Positions 6,747 to 16,063 are shown, counted from the first letter of the stretch. The stretch: DNA of 64,000 nt from Microbacterium sp. LWS13-1.2 (GCF_040144835.1 NZ_CP151632.1:1674001-1738000); one strand, 5' to 3'. Numbers and translations: made by a program. Notes: generated by a model from the sequence alone, not told the origin.

Positions 6747-8069
6747 TCAATTCGTGGCTTCGAACTGTTCCTGGGCTTCCTGCAACGCGTCGACGATGTC
6801 GTCTCGCGACACACTGCCTGTCGTCGCCGCCTGTGCGACGAGCTGGGTGACAGCACCTCCCACGTTGGCCGTGAATCCCGCGAAAGTCGGGATTCGGGGG
6901 AATGTCGTCACTCGGTTGGCGAGGATCTCCGAGAACGTTTCGATGGCAACCGGGTTGTCTGTGTAGGTGATGACGCCATCGGTGTTGACGGGCAGGGCTC
7001 CGAAGGGAACATCGATGATCTCCTGGGCTTCCGGGCTCGTGATGTACTTCACGAACTCGAGAGCTGCTTCCTTATGCTCGGTGTTCTTGAAGATGGAGAT
7101 GTTGATTCCACCGACGAATGAGGAGATGTCCTCTCCGCCGGAGGGCAGCGGAATCGGCGTGGGGATCGGTACGATTCCGTAGTCGTCGGGCGTCAGCCCG
7201 CGCTCGCGGAGAGCACGTTCTACGTCGTTTTGACCCATCAGCATGGCCGATTTGCCGTCAACGAAGTTCGCCATCGGTTGTTGCGTGTCGGTGTTCTGAG
7301 CATCTGCCGGGTTGACGACACCGAGCGATCCGATCAGGTCGATGTATCGCTGGATCCCATCGACCAGTCCGGGGTCGGTGAAGGTCGGGCTGCCCTCGGA
7401 GTCGAACGGCGCACCACCGTCTTGCGTTCCCAGGATGAAGGCCATGTGCATGTTGGTCTGGGTCATCCCGCCCGGGATTGACAGCCCCCATACGCCGTTG
7501 TCTGGATCGGTGACCTGCTGGGCGACCTCAGTGAGCTCTTCCCAAGAGGTCGGCGGCTCCACCCCTGCCTCGGCAAGGATGTTCTTGTTGTAGTAGAGCC
7601 CGTAGACGTACCCGATGTACGGGATCGAGGTCGGTGGCTGACCCTCAGCACCGCCGGTCGCGAAGGAGGCAGGCACGAAGCGCTCAGACCCGCCGATGGC
7701 TTCCAGCTCCTCGTCGCCGAACGGGAGGAACGCGCCGGTGGCCTGGAAGGTGGTGGCATTCGAGTTGCCGATGTTGATGACGTCGGGTCCCACGCCTGTC
7801 GAAGCTGCCGTGAGGGTGCGGTTTGTCAGGTTAGCCCAGTCGACAACCTCGAGCTTTACGTGGATTCCGCTTTCTTCCTCGAACGCGTCCAGCACGGGCT
7901 GGAGTGCCTCCTCGGTCAGAGCGATGCTCGGTGCCTGCTGGCTGGCCCAGAATTCGATCTCGACCGGTCCGTCTGCGTCGCCTGATCCGGAGCTGCTTCC
8001 GCTGCATCCCGCTGCGGTGACGGCGAGTACCGTCAGGCCGGCTATCGTCAGTGATGCTCTTGTTTTCAT
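6747..8069 (-). CDS. sugar ABC transporter substrate-binding lipoprotein (family 1)
   Basis: A 440-residue extracellular lipoprotein. From ATG 8069 (GAGGAG site 9 bases upstream) there is Met-Lys-Thr-Arg, a hydrophobic core, and the lipobox Thr-Ala-Ala-Gly-Cys at about residue 22, then a Ser/Gly linker. The mature part has family-1 hallmarks: Glu-Ile-Glu-Phe-Trp-Ala, Phe-Glu-Glu-Glu-Ser-Gly-Ile near residue 60, Gly-Pro-Asp-Val-Ile-Asn and a Tyr-Asn-Lys-Asn-Ile-Leu segment. It sits between the beta-mannosidase-like gene and the permeases, so its ligand is probably an oligosaccharide with beta-linked mannose or a similar glycoside. That is inferred from context. The frame extends upstream to 8111 without a ribosome site. 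Confidence 0.9.
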   Translation of the reverse strand: MKTRASLTIAGLTVLAVTAAGCSGSSSGSGDADGPVEIEFWASQQAPSIALTEEALQPVLDAFEEESGIHVKLEVVDWANLTNRTLTAASTGVGPDVINIGNSNATTFQATGAFLPFGDEELEAIGGSERFVPASFATGGAEGQPPTSIPYIGYVYGLYYNKNILAEAGVEPPTSWEELTEVAQQVTDPDNGVWGLSIPGGMTQTNMHMAFILGTQDGGAPFDSEGSPTFTDPGLVDGIQRYIDLIGSLGVVNPADAQNTDTQQPMANFVDGKSAMLMGQNDVERALRERGLTPDDYGIVPIPTPIPLPSGGEDISSFVGGINISIFKNTEHKEAALEFVKYITSPEAQEIIDVPFGALPVNTDGVITYTDNPVAIETFSEILANRVTTFPRIPTFAGFTANVGGAVTQLVAQAATTGSVSRDDIVDALQEAQEQFEATN

Positions 8070-8092
8070 TGCTGTTGTCTCCTCTTTGAGTG

Positions 8093-8112
8093 CGTGGGTC
8101 GGTTGGCCCACG
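8093..8112 (-). other. hairpin between GH2 and binding-protein genes
   Basis: CGTGGG (8093-8098) and CCCACG (8107-8112) form a 6-bp stem with an 8-base loop in the short gap before the binding-protein gene. It may be an RNA processing or stability element separating the enzyme and transporter parts of the operon. Confidence 0.3.
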
Positions 8113-8123
8113 GTGGATCCGAC

Positions 8124-10607
8124 CTACGGCCGGCTAGGCTCTTTGGTCTCGGTCGCCGAGGACGGGAACGTCACGATCCGACGGGCGTTGAGCGCGGAGA
8201 CGGCCACTTCTTGTGAAGCACCGATGAGCTGGGTAGCCGAGGCTGGAAGATCGAAGTAGTTGGCTGCAGCCACGGAGCCGTTTTCCTCCACTAGGTCGAC
8301 GACGACACTTCGTGCGAAGGAGTCTGTCGACAGCACGAGGCCTGCGGGCGTCGACTCGATGGAGAGTCGAGCTTCGGGCAGATGAAGGTGGCGTTCTCCC
8401 GTGGCGAGCCACGTGGCGCGCATTTCGTTCGCGCGTGCATGCAGCAGCTGGGACCTGCGCACCACGGCGCCGAGCGATCCTGCATCGAATACTCTTCGAG
8501 ATTCCCCCGGGCCCACGCTGACCGAGATCGTGGCCGACGCGAGGACATCGCCGGCGAACTCTTCGCGAGAGACGGTGAGTTCGGCATCGAACCGATCGGC
8601 GGTGTCGTTCGTGACCCAGACGTGCAGGTCGTCGGCGCTCTCCTCGAAGGACAGGAGGACCGGCGCGTATGCGCGCTGCAGAAAGTAGAACGGGACTTTG
8701 GGCTGGAGATACGAGTCGATGACGCTCCAGTAGAGGATCGGCCATGGATCGTTCAGTCGCCACACGAGGTTGCCCCAGTTGCGGCGGGGACCGCTCGCCT
8801 GACCATTCGGTCGCCCCCTGCGCTGACGCTCCACCCGTTGCTGCAGGTACTCACCGTGCGCCATTCCGAGGACGCGGATCAGATCGCCGGCGGACTTCGG
8901 CTCCAGGTAATGCTCGACCTCCCCCACTTTGTCCCAGGCACCGTCCGGCGCGCGGTATCCCCACATGTCTGGCCACATTGGGGTGCCGGGCACGCGCACT
9001 GTCGCGTCGTGACCGGCAGGCCAGAGTTCATCGGGATTCAGGAAGCGTGCCATCGAGCGCAACGATGGAGCACTCACCCGTCCGGTCTCGGATACGAATG
9101 CAGGAACCGACGTCCCGGGACTCCAGGTCAGGGTGGTGTAGTCGTGCCAGTCACCCTCTCCGGGCGTGTTCGCCTCGATCCCCCCGAACGGCGAACTCGG
9201 GTGATAGGGACGCGTGCCGTCCAGTTCGGCTACGACCCCGGCGATCAGTTCGCTGAAGAGCGACTCTCCGATCTGCGGGGCCGAGCCGTACTGGAACTGC
9301 CAGCCCATGTGGTTCTCGTTGCCGCCGCACCAGATAACGACACATGCATGGTTGCGCAGTTCTCTTACGAATCCGGCGACCTCGAGCCGGACGTCCTGGG
9401 CGAACTCAGCGACATCGCCGGGGTATGCGTGATACTCGAACATGAAGTCTTGCCAGACGAGGATTCCGCGTCGGTCGCACTGTTCGTAGAACTCACGGAC
9501 CGGGAGGTGCCCTCCGCCCCACACGCGCAGCATGTTCATTTCGCCTCGTTCGACGAGGTCGAGAAGCGCGTTGGCACGATCGCTGTCCCAGATGTTTGAG
9601 ATGCCGACGAGATTGGCCCAGTTCGCACCCTTGGCATAAATCGGAACCCCGTTGACGAGGAACCTGAAGATCGGTTCCTGCGTGGATGGGTCCTGGGTCT
9701 CAAGCACGATGGTCCGGAGCCCCAACGTTTCGACTCGACGGTCCAGGACTGCTCCAACGGAGTCAGACACTTCCACTTCCAGGCGGTAGAGCGGGGACGG
9801 GCCATGGCTTCTCGGCCACCACAGCTCGGGGTTCAGTATCTCGATCTCCCATGAGTCCGACCCGAGTTGGCTACCCGTCTGCGACTCACCATCAGGCCGC
9901 ACCAACCGCCACGTCAGCTTCGCATCGCCGTGCCCACCAAGCGTGGGAGTGACCGACACGACGGCTCGGTCGGAGCCAATCTGTTGCGAGATTCGCAAAC
10001 CGTCGATGGCCAGCCGCTCGGTGACATCCAGTTCGACGCGACCGATGCCCACTTTCACGAACTGCGGACGCATGCCGAGGTAGCTCGCAAAATCTCCCGC
10101 ACCCTTGCGCAGGTACTGCTGCCGAGCGAGAAGGCTGCGATGGTTCGCCGGAGGAACGATCTCTTGCACGGCATGCGGAGCCGACTCGAGAATGGCGACA
10201 AGAGTGTTGGCATCACCCGCCGGGGCGAGCAGCGACGTGACGTCGATTCGGTGTGTCCGGAACATGTTGGCGGACCGGAGGACCAGCTGACCGTTGACGT
10301 AGAGCGTTGCGACGGTGTCCAGTTCAGAGATCTGGAGATACACGCGTCCCGACTGGGGGACCAGCGGCGAGGAGAAGTCACGCCGGAGCGCCCAGTCATG
10401 TTCGCCTACCCATTCACTGTCGGCGGCGTTGGCACCCTCCTGGGGATCCGTGATCTCGCCGCGCGATAGCAGCCACTCGTGGATGCTGATCGGGACTTCT
10501 GCAGGATGCCACGCGTACCCGTCGTCGGACGGGGCGGCCGGATCCCAGCCTTTCCCGCTGATGTCGGCGACCTGCCAGTCACTCACCAATGCGTGAGTCG
10601 TTCTCAT
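8124..10607 (-). CDS. glycoside hydrolase family 2, beta-mannosidase-like
   Basis: An 827-residue glycosidase with GH2 architecture: N-terminal sugar-binding jelly roll, immunoglobulin-like domain, TIM barrel from about residue 300, then beta domains. The acid/base Glu is in Trp-Cys-Gly-Gly-Asn-Glu-Asn (Glu431) and the nucleophile Glu in Val-Ser-Glu-Thr-Gly (Glu507), both as in beta-mannosidases. Asn-Met-Leu-Arg-Val-Trp-Gly-Gly-Gly before them is also typical of that subgroup. There is no signal peptide, so it acts in the cytoplasm on imported oligosaccharides and probably releases mannose from the non-reducing end. ATG 10607 matches the domain start; the longer frame to 10826 is antisense-like to dhaK. 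A related beta-glycosidase activity cannot be excluded. Confidence 0.88.
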   Translation of the reverse strand: MRTTHALVSDWQVADISGKGWDPAAPSDDGYAWHPAEVPISIHEWLLSRGEITDPQEGANAADSEWVGEHDWALRRDFSSPLVPQSGRVYLQISELDTVATLYVNGQLVLRSANMFRTHRIDVTSLLAPAGDANTLVAILESAPHAVQEIVPPANHRSLLARQQYLRKGAGDFASYLGMRPQFVKVGIGRVELDVTERLAIDGLRISQQIGSDRAVVSVTPTLGGHGDAKLTWRLVRPDGESQTGSQLGSDSWEIEILNPELWWPRSHGPSPLYRLEVEVSDSVGAVLDRRVETLGLRTIVLETQDPSTQEPIFRFLVNGVPIYAKGANWANLVGISNIWDSDRANALLDLVERGEMNMLRVWGGGHLPVREFYEQCDRRGILVWQDFMFEYHAYPGDVAEFAQDVRLEVAGFVRELRNHACVVIWCGGNENHMGWQFQYGSAPQIGESLFSELIAGVVAELDGTRPYHPSSPFGGIEANTPGEGDWHDYTTLTWSPGTSVPAFVSETGRVSAPSLRSMARFLNPDELWPAGHDATVRVPGTPMWPDMWGYRAPDGAWDKVGEVEHYLEPKSAGDLIRVLGMAHGEYLQQRVERQRRGRPNGQASGPRRNWGNLVWRLNDPWPILYWSVIDSYLQPKVPFYFLQRAYAPVLLSFEESADDLHVWVTNDTADRFDAELTVSREEFAGDVLASATISVSVGPGESRRVFDAGSLGAVVRRSQLLHARANEMRATWLATGERHLHLPEARLSIESTPAGLVLSTDSFARSVVVDLVEENGSVAAANYFDLPASATQLIGASQEVAVSALNARRIVTFPSSATETKEPSRP

Positions 10608-10632
10608 TCGTGTGCTCGCTTCTCTCCGCGTC

Positions 10633-11628
10633 TCAGAAAATCCGGATGCCGGCCTCGGCCGGTTCCGCGAGCAGCGACTCGATCTCTTCATCGAGCCGCA
10701 CGAGCGTGATCGATGCTCCGGCCATGTCCAGCGAGGTGCAGTAGTCGCCGACATACGATCGGCCGATTGCGATGCCCGCTTTGGACAGGCGCTGATGCGC
10801 TCTTCGGTAGATGACGTACAGTTCACCGATCGGCGTGCCCCCGAGGCCGTTGATCATGAGCGCCACACGGTCACCGGCTTGGTATGGAAGATCGCCGACG
10901 ACCGAGTCCAGCATTTCGTCCGTCAAGACGTCTGCATCGACGATGGCCGCCCTGCGACGGCCAGGCTCGCCGTGGATTCCAACTCCGATCTCGATCTCGT
11001 CATCGCCGAGGTGGAAGAGCGGGCTTCCCTTCGCGGGAGGGGTGCAGGCCGTCAGGGCGACGCCCATGCTGCGGGTGACGGAGTTCACCTTCTCTCCGAT
11101 GCGGACGAGCTCGTCGATGTCGGCACCTCGCTCCGAGGCTGCGCCGACCGCTTTGATGACGAAGAAGTTGCCCGCAACGCCGCGCCGTCCGACTGTGTAT
11201 GTCGAATCTTGAACCGATACGTCGTCGTCGATGAAGACTGTGCGGACGTCGACGCCATCGGCACGACTGAGCTCTTGGGCCATCTCGAATGCCATGCGAT
11301 CGCCGGTGTAGTTGTTCACCAGAAGGAGGACGCCGCTGTCGGAAGCGAGGCGTTTCGTTGTTTCATAGACGTACTCGACGGGCGGGGCGGCAAAAATGTC
11401 GCCGGGGCAGGCGGCATCGAGCATCCCGCGGCCGACGGTCAGAACGTGTGCCGGCTCGTGACCAGATCCCGACCCCTGCACTATCGACACCTTGCCGGCG
11501 AACGGAGCGCCCTTTCGCATGATCAGATTGCATGCGGACTCGTATTGCAGGGTGGTCGGGTTCGCGAGCGCGATGCCTTCGAGCATTTCGGCGACGAAAT
11601 TCTTCGGCTCATTGACGAACTTCTTCAT
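10633..11628 (-). CDS. dhaK: dihydroxyacetone kinase-like subunit DhaK
   Basis: A 331-residue cytosolic substrate-binding subunit. The substrate loop Gly-Ser-Gly-Ser-Gly-His-Glu-Pro-Ala-His is near residues 52-61, and the His that binds the keto-sugar covalently is His219 in Gly-Ile-His-Gly-Glu-Pro-Gly. Both are intact, so it should bind dihydroxyacetone or a four-carbon ketose. Its ATG overlaps the dhaL stop by 4 bp (ATGA). No DhaM (PTS donor) is present in the operon and DhaK and DhaL are separate, so the phosphate donor is uncertain: a DhaM elsewhere, or direct ATP use. The neighbouring aldolase and phosphatase suggest a sugar-phosphate pathway other than plain dihydroxyacetone metabolism. 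Confidence 0.9.
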   Translation of the reverse strand: MKKFVNEPKNFVAEMLEGIALANPTTLQYESACNLIMRKGAPFAGKVSIVQGSGSGHEPAHVLTVGRGMLDAACPGDIFAAPPVEYVYETTKRLASDSGVLLLVNNYTGDRMAFEMAQELSRADGVDVRTVFIDDDVSVQDSTYTVGRRGVAGNFFVIKAVGAASERGADIDELVRIGEKVNSVTRSMGVALTACTPPAKGSPLFHLGDDEIEIGVGIHGEPGRRRAAIVDADVLTDEMLDSVVGDLPYQAGDRVALMINGLGGTPIGELYVIYRRAHQRLSKAGIAIGRSYVGDYCTSLDMAGASITLVRLDEEIESLLAEPAEAGIRIF

Positions 11629-12299
11629 GGTCCTTGGACTCCTTTGGCTTCGACCTGCAGTGCCCGCTCAGGCCACAGGTACGAGATCTGTTCGAGGATG
11701 ATGGCGACGACCATCGCGCCTGCGTCAGGCGACCCGATGCTTCGCTCACCGCTGTAACTCGCACGACCGCGGCGCGCTTGGAGCCCGCTGGTTGCCTCGG
11801 CGGCCGATCGAGCGGTTCGAGCGAGCAGAGGAAGCAACTCCGCGGACTCCACCTCGCGTTCGATCGCTTCACGCAGGCAGTCGCTCATCGGCTTCAAGAC
11901 GTCCAGAAGGGTCTTGTCCCCGATCTCGGCCTTACCTCGCTCCTTGATCCCCGAGACGGCAGCGTCGAGCATGTCGCCCACTTGGGATGGAGTGACTGAT
12001 TGCAGACCGCGCGCGATCATGGCCGCCCTCAGGAAACCGGTGCCCCATATCGGCCCGGAGGTGCCTCCGACGCGACTGGCGATTGCCAGGGCGATACCCT
12101 GCAGGAACGTTCCGATGTCTGCGCGATCGAACGAATCCCACCTGGCCAGAACGACTTCGAACCCTCGGGCCAATGAATACCCGAGATCGCCGTCTCCGAC
12201 GACCGCGTCCAGATCGCCGAACTCAGCCTCGCGTTCAACGGCGGTCCTCGCCGTGATGAGCACGATGAATTCCACGTCCTCGATGCCGTCGCGATTCAT
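11625..12299 (-). CDS. dhaL: dihydroxyacetone kinase-like nucleotide subunit DhaL
   Basis: A 224-residue subunit that holds the nucleotide and transfers phosphate to the ketose bound in DhaK. The metal-binding Val-Gly-Asp-Gly-Asp-Leu-Gly is at about residues 34-40, Gly-Gly-Thr-Ser-Gly-Pro near 78, Gly-Asp-Lys-Thr-Leu-Leu-Asp near 125, and the C-terminal Gly-Arg-Ala-Ser-Tyr with Gly-Glu-Arg-Ser-Ile-Gly. All are expected for the family. It overlaps the HAD gene upstream and dhaK downstream by 4 bp each, so three proteins are translationally coupled. Like DhaK, it could serve dihydroxyacetone or erythrulose-type substrates. Confidence 0.9.
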   Translation of the reverse strand: MNRDGIEDVEFIVLITARTAVEREAEFGDLDAVVGDGDLGYSLARGFEVVLARWDSFDRADIGTFLQGIALAIASRVGGTSGPIWGTGFLRAAMIARGLQSVTPSQVGDMLDAAVSGIKERGKAEIGDKTLLDVLKPMSDCLREAIEREVESAELLPLLARTARSAAEATSGLQARRGRASYSGERSIGSPDAGAMVVAIILEQISYLWPERALQVEAKGVQGP

Positions 12300-13096
12300 T
12301 TCCCGACCTTCCCCTGGGCATCGACGCCCGCACGCTGCAGCACGAGCGAAAGGTCGGCGAGCTGGACTTCTGGTCCGGGCTCGACGCTGAATGGGTCGCT
12401 GATGACCCTCGCCGGCTCGCCCGAATCTCCGAGTGAAGTCAGCACCAACGCGCTTCCCGAGAAGTCGTCATGTCGCGTATAGGTGCTTGCGGTGACCACC
12501 GTGGTCAAGCCCGCCGCAGACGCCGCCGCCACGCCGATGCCGCTGTCTTCGATGACGAGTGTCGTCTCGGGATCAGCTCCCAGCGCTGCGCGTGCAAGGT
12601 TATAAATGTCCGGTGCGGGTTTCTTGTTCCTCACGATGTCGCCCGCGAAGACCGCGAATAGCGCGGCCAAGTGCTGGCCCGCGACCCGCTCGAGGACAGC
12701 GTGAACGGATGCGCTGGCCGAGGTGGAGGCGACGGCGAGCTGCCACCCTTCCTCGGCAGCCTGGCGAATGAGGCGAGGGATGCCGGGCCGGGGAGGAATC
12801 TGTCCGGACTCGATCAGACCGCGATAGACGGCCGACTTGCGGTCGTGCCAGTTCGCCACGAGCCGCGCCTGGTCTTCCGTGCCCGTGGGCAGCGCATTGT
12901 CGGAGACGAATCTGGGCGTGAGCAGCGTCTTCAACCGCTCCTTGCCGCCCCCGACAGACACGAGTCTGGCGTAGTCGTCATCCGACCATTCGACGGGGAG
13001 GCCGATATCCGCGAACATGGCATTGAATGCGGGCAGATGGCCCTCACGCTCGGTATCGGCAAGCACTCCGTCGCAGTCGAAAATGAGAGTCGTCAC
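12296..13096 (-). CDS. HAD-superfamily sugar-phosphate phosphatase (CbbY-like)
   Basis: A 266-residue haloacid-dehalogenase-type phosphatase. Motif I is Phe-Asp-Cys-Asp-Gly-Val (nucleophile Asp near residue 7), motif II Ser-Thr-Ser, motif III Asn-Lys-Lys-Pro-Ala-Pro-Asp and motif IV Ile-Glu-Asp-Ser-Gly-Ile-Gly, with a helical cap between I and II, as in beta-phosphoglucomutase/CbbY proteins. The GTG at 13096 starts just before motif I and overlaps the aldolase stop (GTGA); an in-frame extension to 13195 lacks family sequence. In this operon it may dephosphorylate or isomerise a sugar phosphate made by the kinase and aldolase. The substrate is unknown. Confidence 0.87.
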   Translation of the reverse strand: MTTLIFDCDGVLADTEREGHLPAFNAMFADIGLPVEWSDDDYARLVSVGGGKERLKTLLTPRFVSDNALPTGTEDQARLVANWHDRKSAVYRGLIESGQIPPRPGIPRLIRQAAEEGWQLAVASTSASASVHAVLERVAGQHLAALFAVFAGDIVRNKKPAPDIYNLARAALGADPETTLVIEDSGIGVAAASAAGLTTVVTASTYTRHDDFSGSALVLTSLGDSGEPARVISDPFSVEPGPEVQLADLSLVLQRAGVDAQGKVGK

Positions 13097-13956
13097 AGCG
13101 CTGCCCGCCCTGAACTCCCGAATGCATTCGCCAGGTCGCGGGTCAGAGACGACATCGTCTGCCCGGCGAAAGAGAACAGTGAGGGTGGATCCCACACGCC
13201 CCGCGTCTCAGCCTCGCGCAAGAACGACAGGCTGGATTTCATGAAGGCGAGCTTCAGACCCGTAGACACGTTGACCTTCGCGCATCCGGCGCTGATCAGG
13301 TCTCTGACGGCCTCAGGACCGATTCCGGTGCCGCCGTGCAACGCGATCGGGACCGACGTGAGGGCAACCAGATCGCGCACACGATCGACATCGAGAGTGG
13401 GTGTGGTCCGATACTCACCGTGCGCGTTGCCGATCGCCGGCGCGAACATGTCGACTCCCGTGGCGCGAATGAACGAAACCGCTGTGTCGAGACTCTCTCG
13501 CCTGGATTCCTCGTCGGATCCGTGGCCGTCCTCGACTCCGGTGATCGCCTCGATTTCGCCTTCGACATCCGCCCCGTGTTTCCTCGCCTCCGCGACCACC
13601 TCGAGCGTCTGACGCTGATTCTCGGCGACCGACAGTTGTGACGCATCGAACAGGACCGAGTTCCACCCCAGTCGAAGACACTCGCTGATTACGTCTCGGT
13701 CGGGGCAGTGATCAAGGTGGAGGGCTACGGGTACATCGACTCCCGACGTCATCGCCGTCCAGGACGCATAGATGGTCGCTGCGCCCAACGATCTCACCGT
13801 CTTGACGGATGTCTGAACGATCACCGGCGACTGCGCTTCGACGGCCCCGGAGAGGACGGACTCCATCGACAAGTCGTTGAAGACGTTGACGGCGGGGACG
13901 CCGTATCGCAGCTCGAACGCCCTATCGACGATCTCCTTCGTAGTGACGACCGGCAT
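13093..13956 (-). CDS. class II aldolase, fructose/tagatose-bisphosphate type
   Basis: A 287-residue metal-dependent aldolase of the FbaA/GatY/KbaY group and first gene of the operon. Zinc-site motifs are present: Leu-His-Leu-Asp-His (Asp82, His83), a Val-Glu-Gly-Glu-Ile-Glu segment, Gly-Asn-Ala-His-Gly and Leu-His-Gly-Gly-Thr-Gly. It would cleave a ketose 1-phosphate or 1,6-bisphosphate to dihydroxyacetone phosphate plus an aldehyde. ATG 13956 has AAGGAG 8 bases upstream, so the longer frame to 14067 is rejected. Presence with DhaKL suggests that a phosphorylated ketose is made by the kinase and split by this enzyme. Exact specificity cannot be assigned. Confidence 0.9.
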   Translation of the reverse strand: MPVVTTKEIVDRAFELRYGVPAVNVFNDLSMESVLSGAVEAQSPVIVQTSVKTVRSLGAATIYASWTAMTSGVDVPVALHLDHCPDRDVISECLRLGWNSVLFDASQLSVAENQRQTLEVVAEARKHGADVEGEIEAITGVEDGHGSDEESRRESLDTAVSFIRATGVDMFAPAIGNAHGEYRTTPTLDVDRVRDLVALTSVPIALHGGTGIGPEAVRDLISAGCAKVNVSTGLKLAFMKSSLSFLREAETRGVWDPPSLFSFAGQTMSSLTRDLANAFGSSGRAAL

Positions 13957-14010
13957 GCTGACCTCTCCTTTGTTGTCCGCTGATACGACGCTAAGAGAGC
14001 CGCGCGAGGC

Positions 14011-14030
14011 GGGGTATTGGGACAATCCCG
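14011..14030. promoter_or_regulatory. dyad in promoter region of the aldolase-led operon
   Basis: The 107-base gap between the hybrid regulator and the aldolase contains ATTG-GGA-CAAT (14016-14026) flanked by GGGG and CCCG. This is the only promoter region of the operon, so it is a candidate site for the LuxR-type output domain of the adjacent regulator. No consensus is known to me that would confirm it. Confidence 0.35.
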
Positions 14031-14063
14031 CCCTTTTGGTAGGGATCTCCCCCAGCCGGGCGC

Positions 14064-15890
14064 TCACCGTCTCGACGGGGAATTCGCAGCAAGCGACGTG
14101 CGATTCGCCGAGCCGGTCTTCCTCAGAACCGCGCCGACGTGCTTCTCCGCGGTCTTGACGGAAATGCCGAGGCGGGCCGCGATCTGCTTGTCCGGAAGCC
14201 CCTGTTCGACCAGTTCGCGAACCTGCCTTTCACGCGTAGTGAGGTGGTCGGGCCCGGCGATCACGCCCGCCCTATCGAGCATCTGGGTGGTGATCAAGAG
14301 CCCGCTCTGACCACCGCCTGCAGCGCCGACGACCGCGCGGGTCAGGCCGGTCGCATCGATGTCTCGAGACACGAATCCGAATGCGCCGTTGCGCGCCGCG
14401 TTGCGAACAGCCTCATCGCCGACCGAGCCGATCAAGAGCAGCACCGCGACGGATGGCGCCGCGCGATGAAGGTAGGCGCTGAGGCGCGAGCCTTCGAGTG
14501 TGGGGCTGTCGATATCCGCCAGCACCACGTGAGGTTGGAGCATCTCGCAGGCCTCGACCACGTCGTCGGAGCTCTCGATCTCGGCGACCACCTGAATGTC
14601 GGGATCCGTCAGGCTCAGCATCCTGACCAGTCCTGCTCTGACGACGGGCTGGTCGTGCACGATGAGGACGCGCCACCGCGCGCGTGTCCCCGTGGGCCCG
14701 GCCGGAAGCAGCGGAAGTTCTGCCCGCAACCTGGTACCCCACCCGGGGGTGGACTCGAGTTGGAGATCTCCGCCGAGCCGCCGGACTCTCGCCACTAAGC
14801 CGTGGATCCCGTTTCCGTTCAGGAGGGGCGGAGACGGATGGCCTCGCCCCGTCTGAAGATCGAAGCCGCGACCGTCGTCCTCGACGAGGATCGACACCCG
14901 CTCGTCCGAGAAGATCAATCCGACTCGAACGTTATGGGCATGGGCGTGCGTGACGACATTGGTCAGCGCTTCCTGCGTGACGCGAAATACCTGTCGGCTG
15001 ATCTCCGCATCCAGCGCCTGCTGCTCTCCAAGAACGCTGAACTTCGTCTCGATGCTGACGCTGGATGCTGCCCACTCGAGTTCGAGCCGGATGGCCTCAA
15101 CCAAGGAGTTTCCGTCGAAGCGTCCGCCGCCGGTGTCGAGTACCGTGCGGCGTGCGTCACTGAGGACTGCTCGGGCTGCCGTGCGCGCGCGCAGGATGCC
15201 GGCGGTTCGCTGCCCGGAGTCCTGTGCACGCTCCACCGCGTCGAGGTAGCGCAACACATCCGTCAGTCCACGTCCAAGGGTGTCCGACACGTCACGGATG
15301 AGACGCTCGCGTTCGGCGAGAATGGCGGCGTCACTGGCCCGGGCCGTCGCGAGGGAGTGCAACCGCGCATTCGCAATCGCTATCGCTGCGTGAGTGGCGA
15401 ACAGCTCCAGGATCGCGACATCGGACGCTGTGAACCGTCGCCGGTCATCCTTGCTGAAGGCGATGCAGCTCCCGATGATGGCGCCGTTCCAGCGGATGGG
15501 TACGCCGATCACTCCGTGAACGAACGCGCGTTCACGTTCGGGGATGTGGCCACCGGGAACGTCGGAGTAGTTGTCGAACACAACGGCGTCGTTCTTGCGC
15601 ACGATTTCCCCGGTGACACCCTCGGTCAAGGGGAACGTCTGCCCAGACTGGCATCCGACGCCAAGATCGACCTCCTTTCGGTAAACGTGTGCCTCCTCGT
15701 CCACCGTGCAGATCGATCCGCTCTCGCAGTTGAGCAGCTCCAACGCATGTCGCAGGATTCGGTCGAGAAGAGGCTGTATCGCGAACTGGCCGGCAAGGTC
15801 GTTGGCAAGCGTCGCGAGAGTGGAAAACTCCTCGCGAAGGCGGGCGAGCTCAGCTGTGCTCAGATCTGCGTACTCCAGCTTCGCTGTCAT
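14064..15890 (-). CDS. hybrid GAF/histidine-kinase-like/receiver/LuxR regulator
   Basis: This 608-residue soluble protein combines an entire two-component system. A GAF domain (about residues 25-185) is followed by a HisKA_3-like helix, a HATPase domain with N-box (Gln-Glu-Ala-Leu-Thr-Asn) and Gly boxes (Asp-Asp-Gly-Arg-Gly-Phe), then a receiver from about 395 with Asp459 in Leu-Ala-Asp-Ile-Asp. It ends in a LuxR helix-turn-helix (Leu-Thr-Thr-Arg-Glu-Arg-Gln-Val). The phospho-acceptor helix reads Arg-Asp-Val-Ser-Asp, with Ser202 where the family has His, and the receiver Lys is replaced by Arg. Phosphotransfer may therefore be lost and the GAF ligand may control DNA binding directly. ATG 15890 follows GGAGGT. 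It likely controls the operon downstream. Confidence 0.87.
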   Translation of the reverse strand: MTAKLEYADLSTAELARLREEFSTLATLANDLAGQFAIQPLLDRILRHALELLNCESGSICTVDEEAHVYRKEVDLGVGCQSGQTFPLTEGVTGEIVRKNDAVVFDNYSDVPGGHIPERERAFVHGVIGVPIRWNGAIIGSCIAFSKDDRRRFTASDVAILELFATHAAIAIANARLHSLATARASDAAILAERERLIRDVSDTLGRGLTDVLRYLDAVERAQDSGQRTAGILRARTAARAVLSDARRTVLDTGGGRFDGNSLVEAIRLELEWAASSVSIETKFSVLGEQQALDAEISRQVFRVTQEALTNVVTHAHAHNVRVGLIFSDERVSILVEDDGRGFDLQTGRGHPSPPLLNGNGIHGLVARVRRLGGDLQLESTPGWGTRLRAELPLLPAGPTGTRARWRVLIVHDQPVVRAGLVRMLSLTDPDIQVVAEIESSDDVVEACEMLQPHVVLADIDSPTLEGSRLSAYLHRAAPSVAVLLLIGSVGDEAVRNAARNGAFGFVSRDIDATGLTRAVVGAAGGGQSGLLITTQMLDRAGVIAGPDHLTTRERQVRELVEQGLPDKQIAARLGISVKTAEKHVGAVLRKTGSANRTSLAANSPSRR

Positions 15891-16029
15891 CCAGACCTCC
15901 GTCGGTCGAGTGAGTTGGCATCCCGGCAACCACGGGCGACGAGTTCGGGATCAGGCACGGCCGACGCGAGGGTCGCGCACATGCCCTGCTTTTGTTGTTG
16001 CTCCCCCGTTATACCTTCATCTCGTTTCT

Positions 16030-16063
16030 TCCGCAATGCGGATTTGATATTCCGCATTGCGCT
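16030..16063. promoter_or_regulatory. double palindrome, probable IclR-type operator, before glcG-glcB
   Basis: TCCGCAATGCGGA (16030-16042) is a perfect 13-base palindrome around a central base, and TCCGCATTGCGCT (16051-16063) is an imperfect second copy 21 bases on. Palindromes of the same design lie at 25438-25452 and 29178-29190, the latter upstream of the iclR gene. IclR-family proteins often control glyoxylate genes, which fits the malate synthase operon downstream. Confidence 0.6.
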
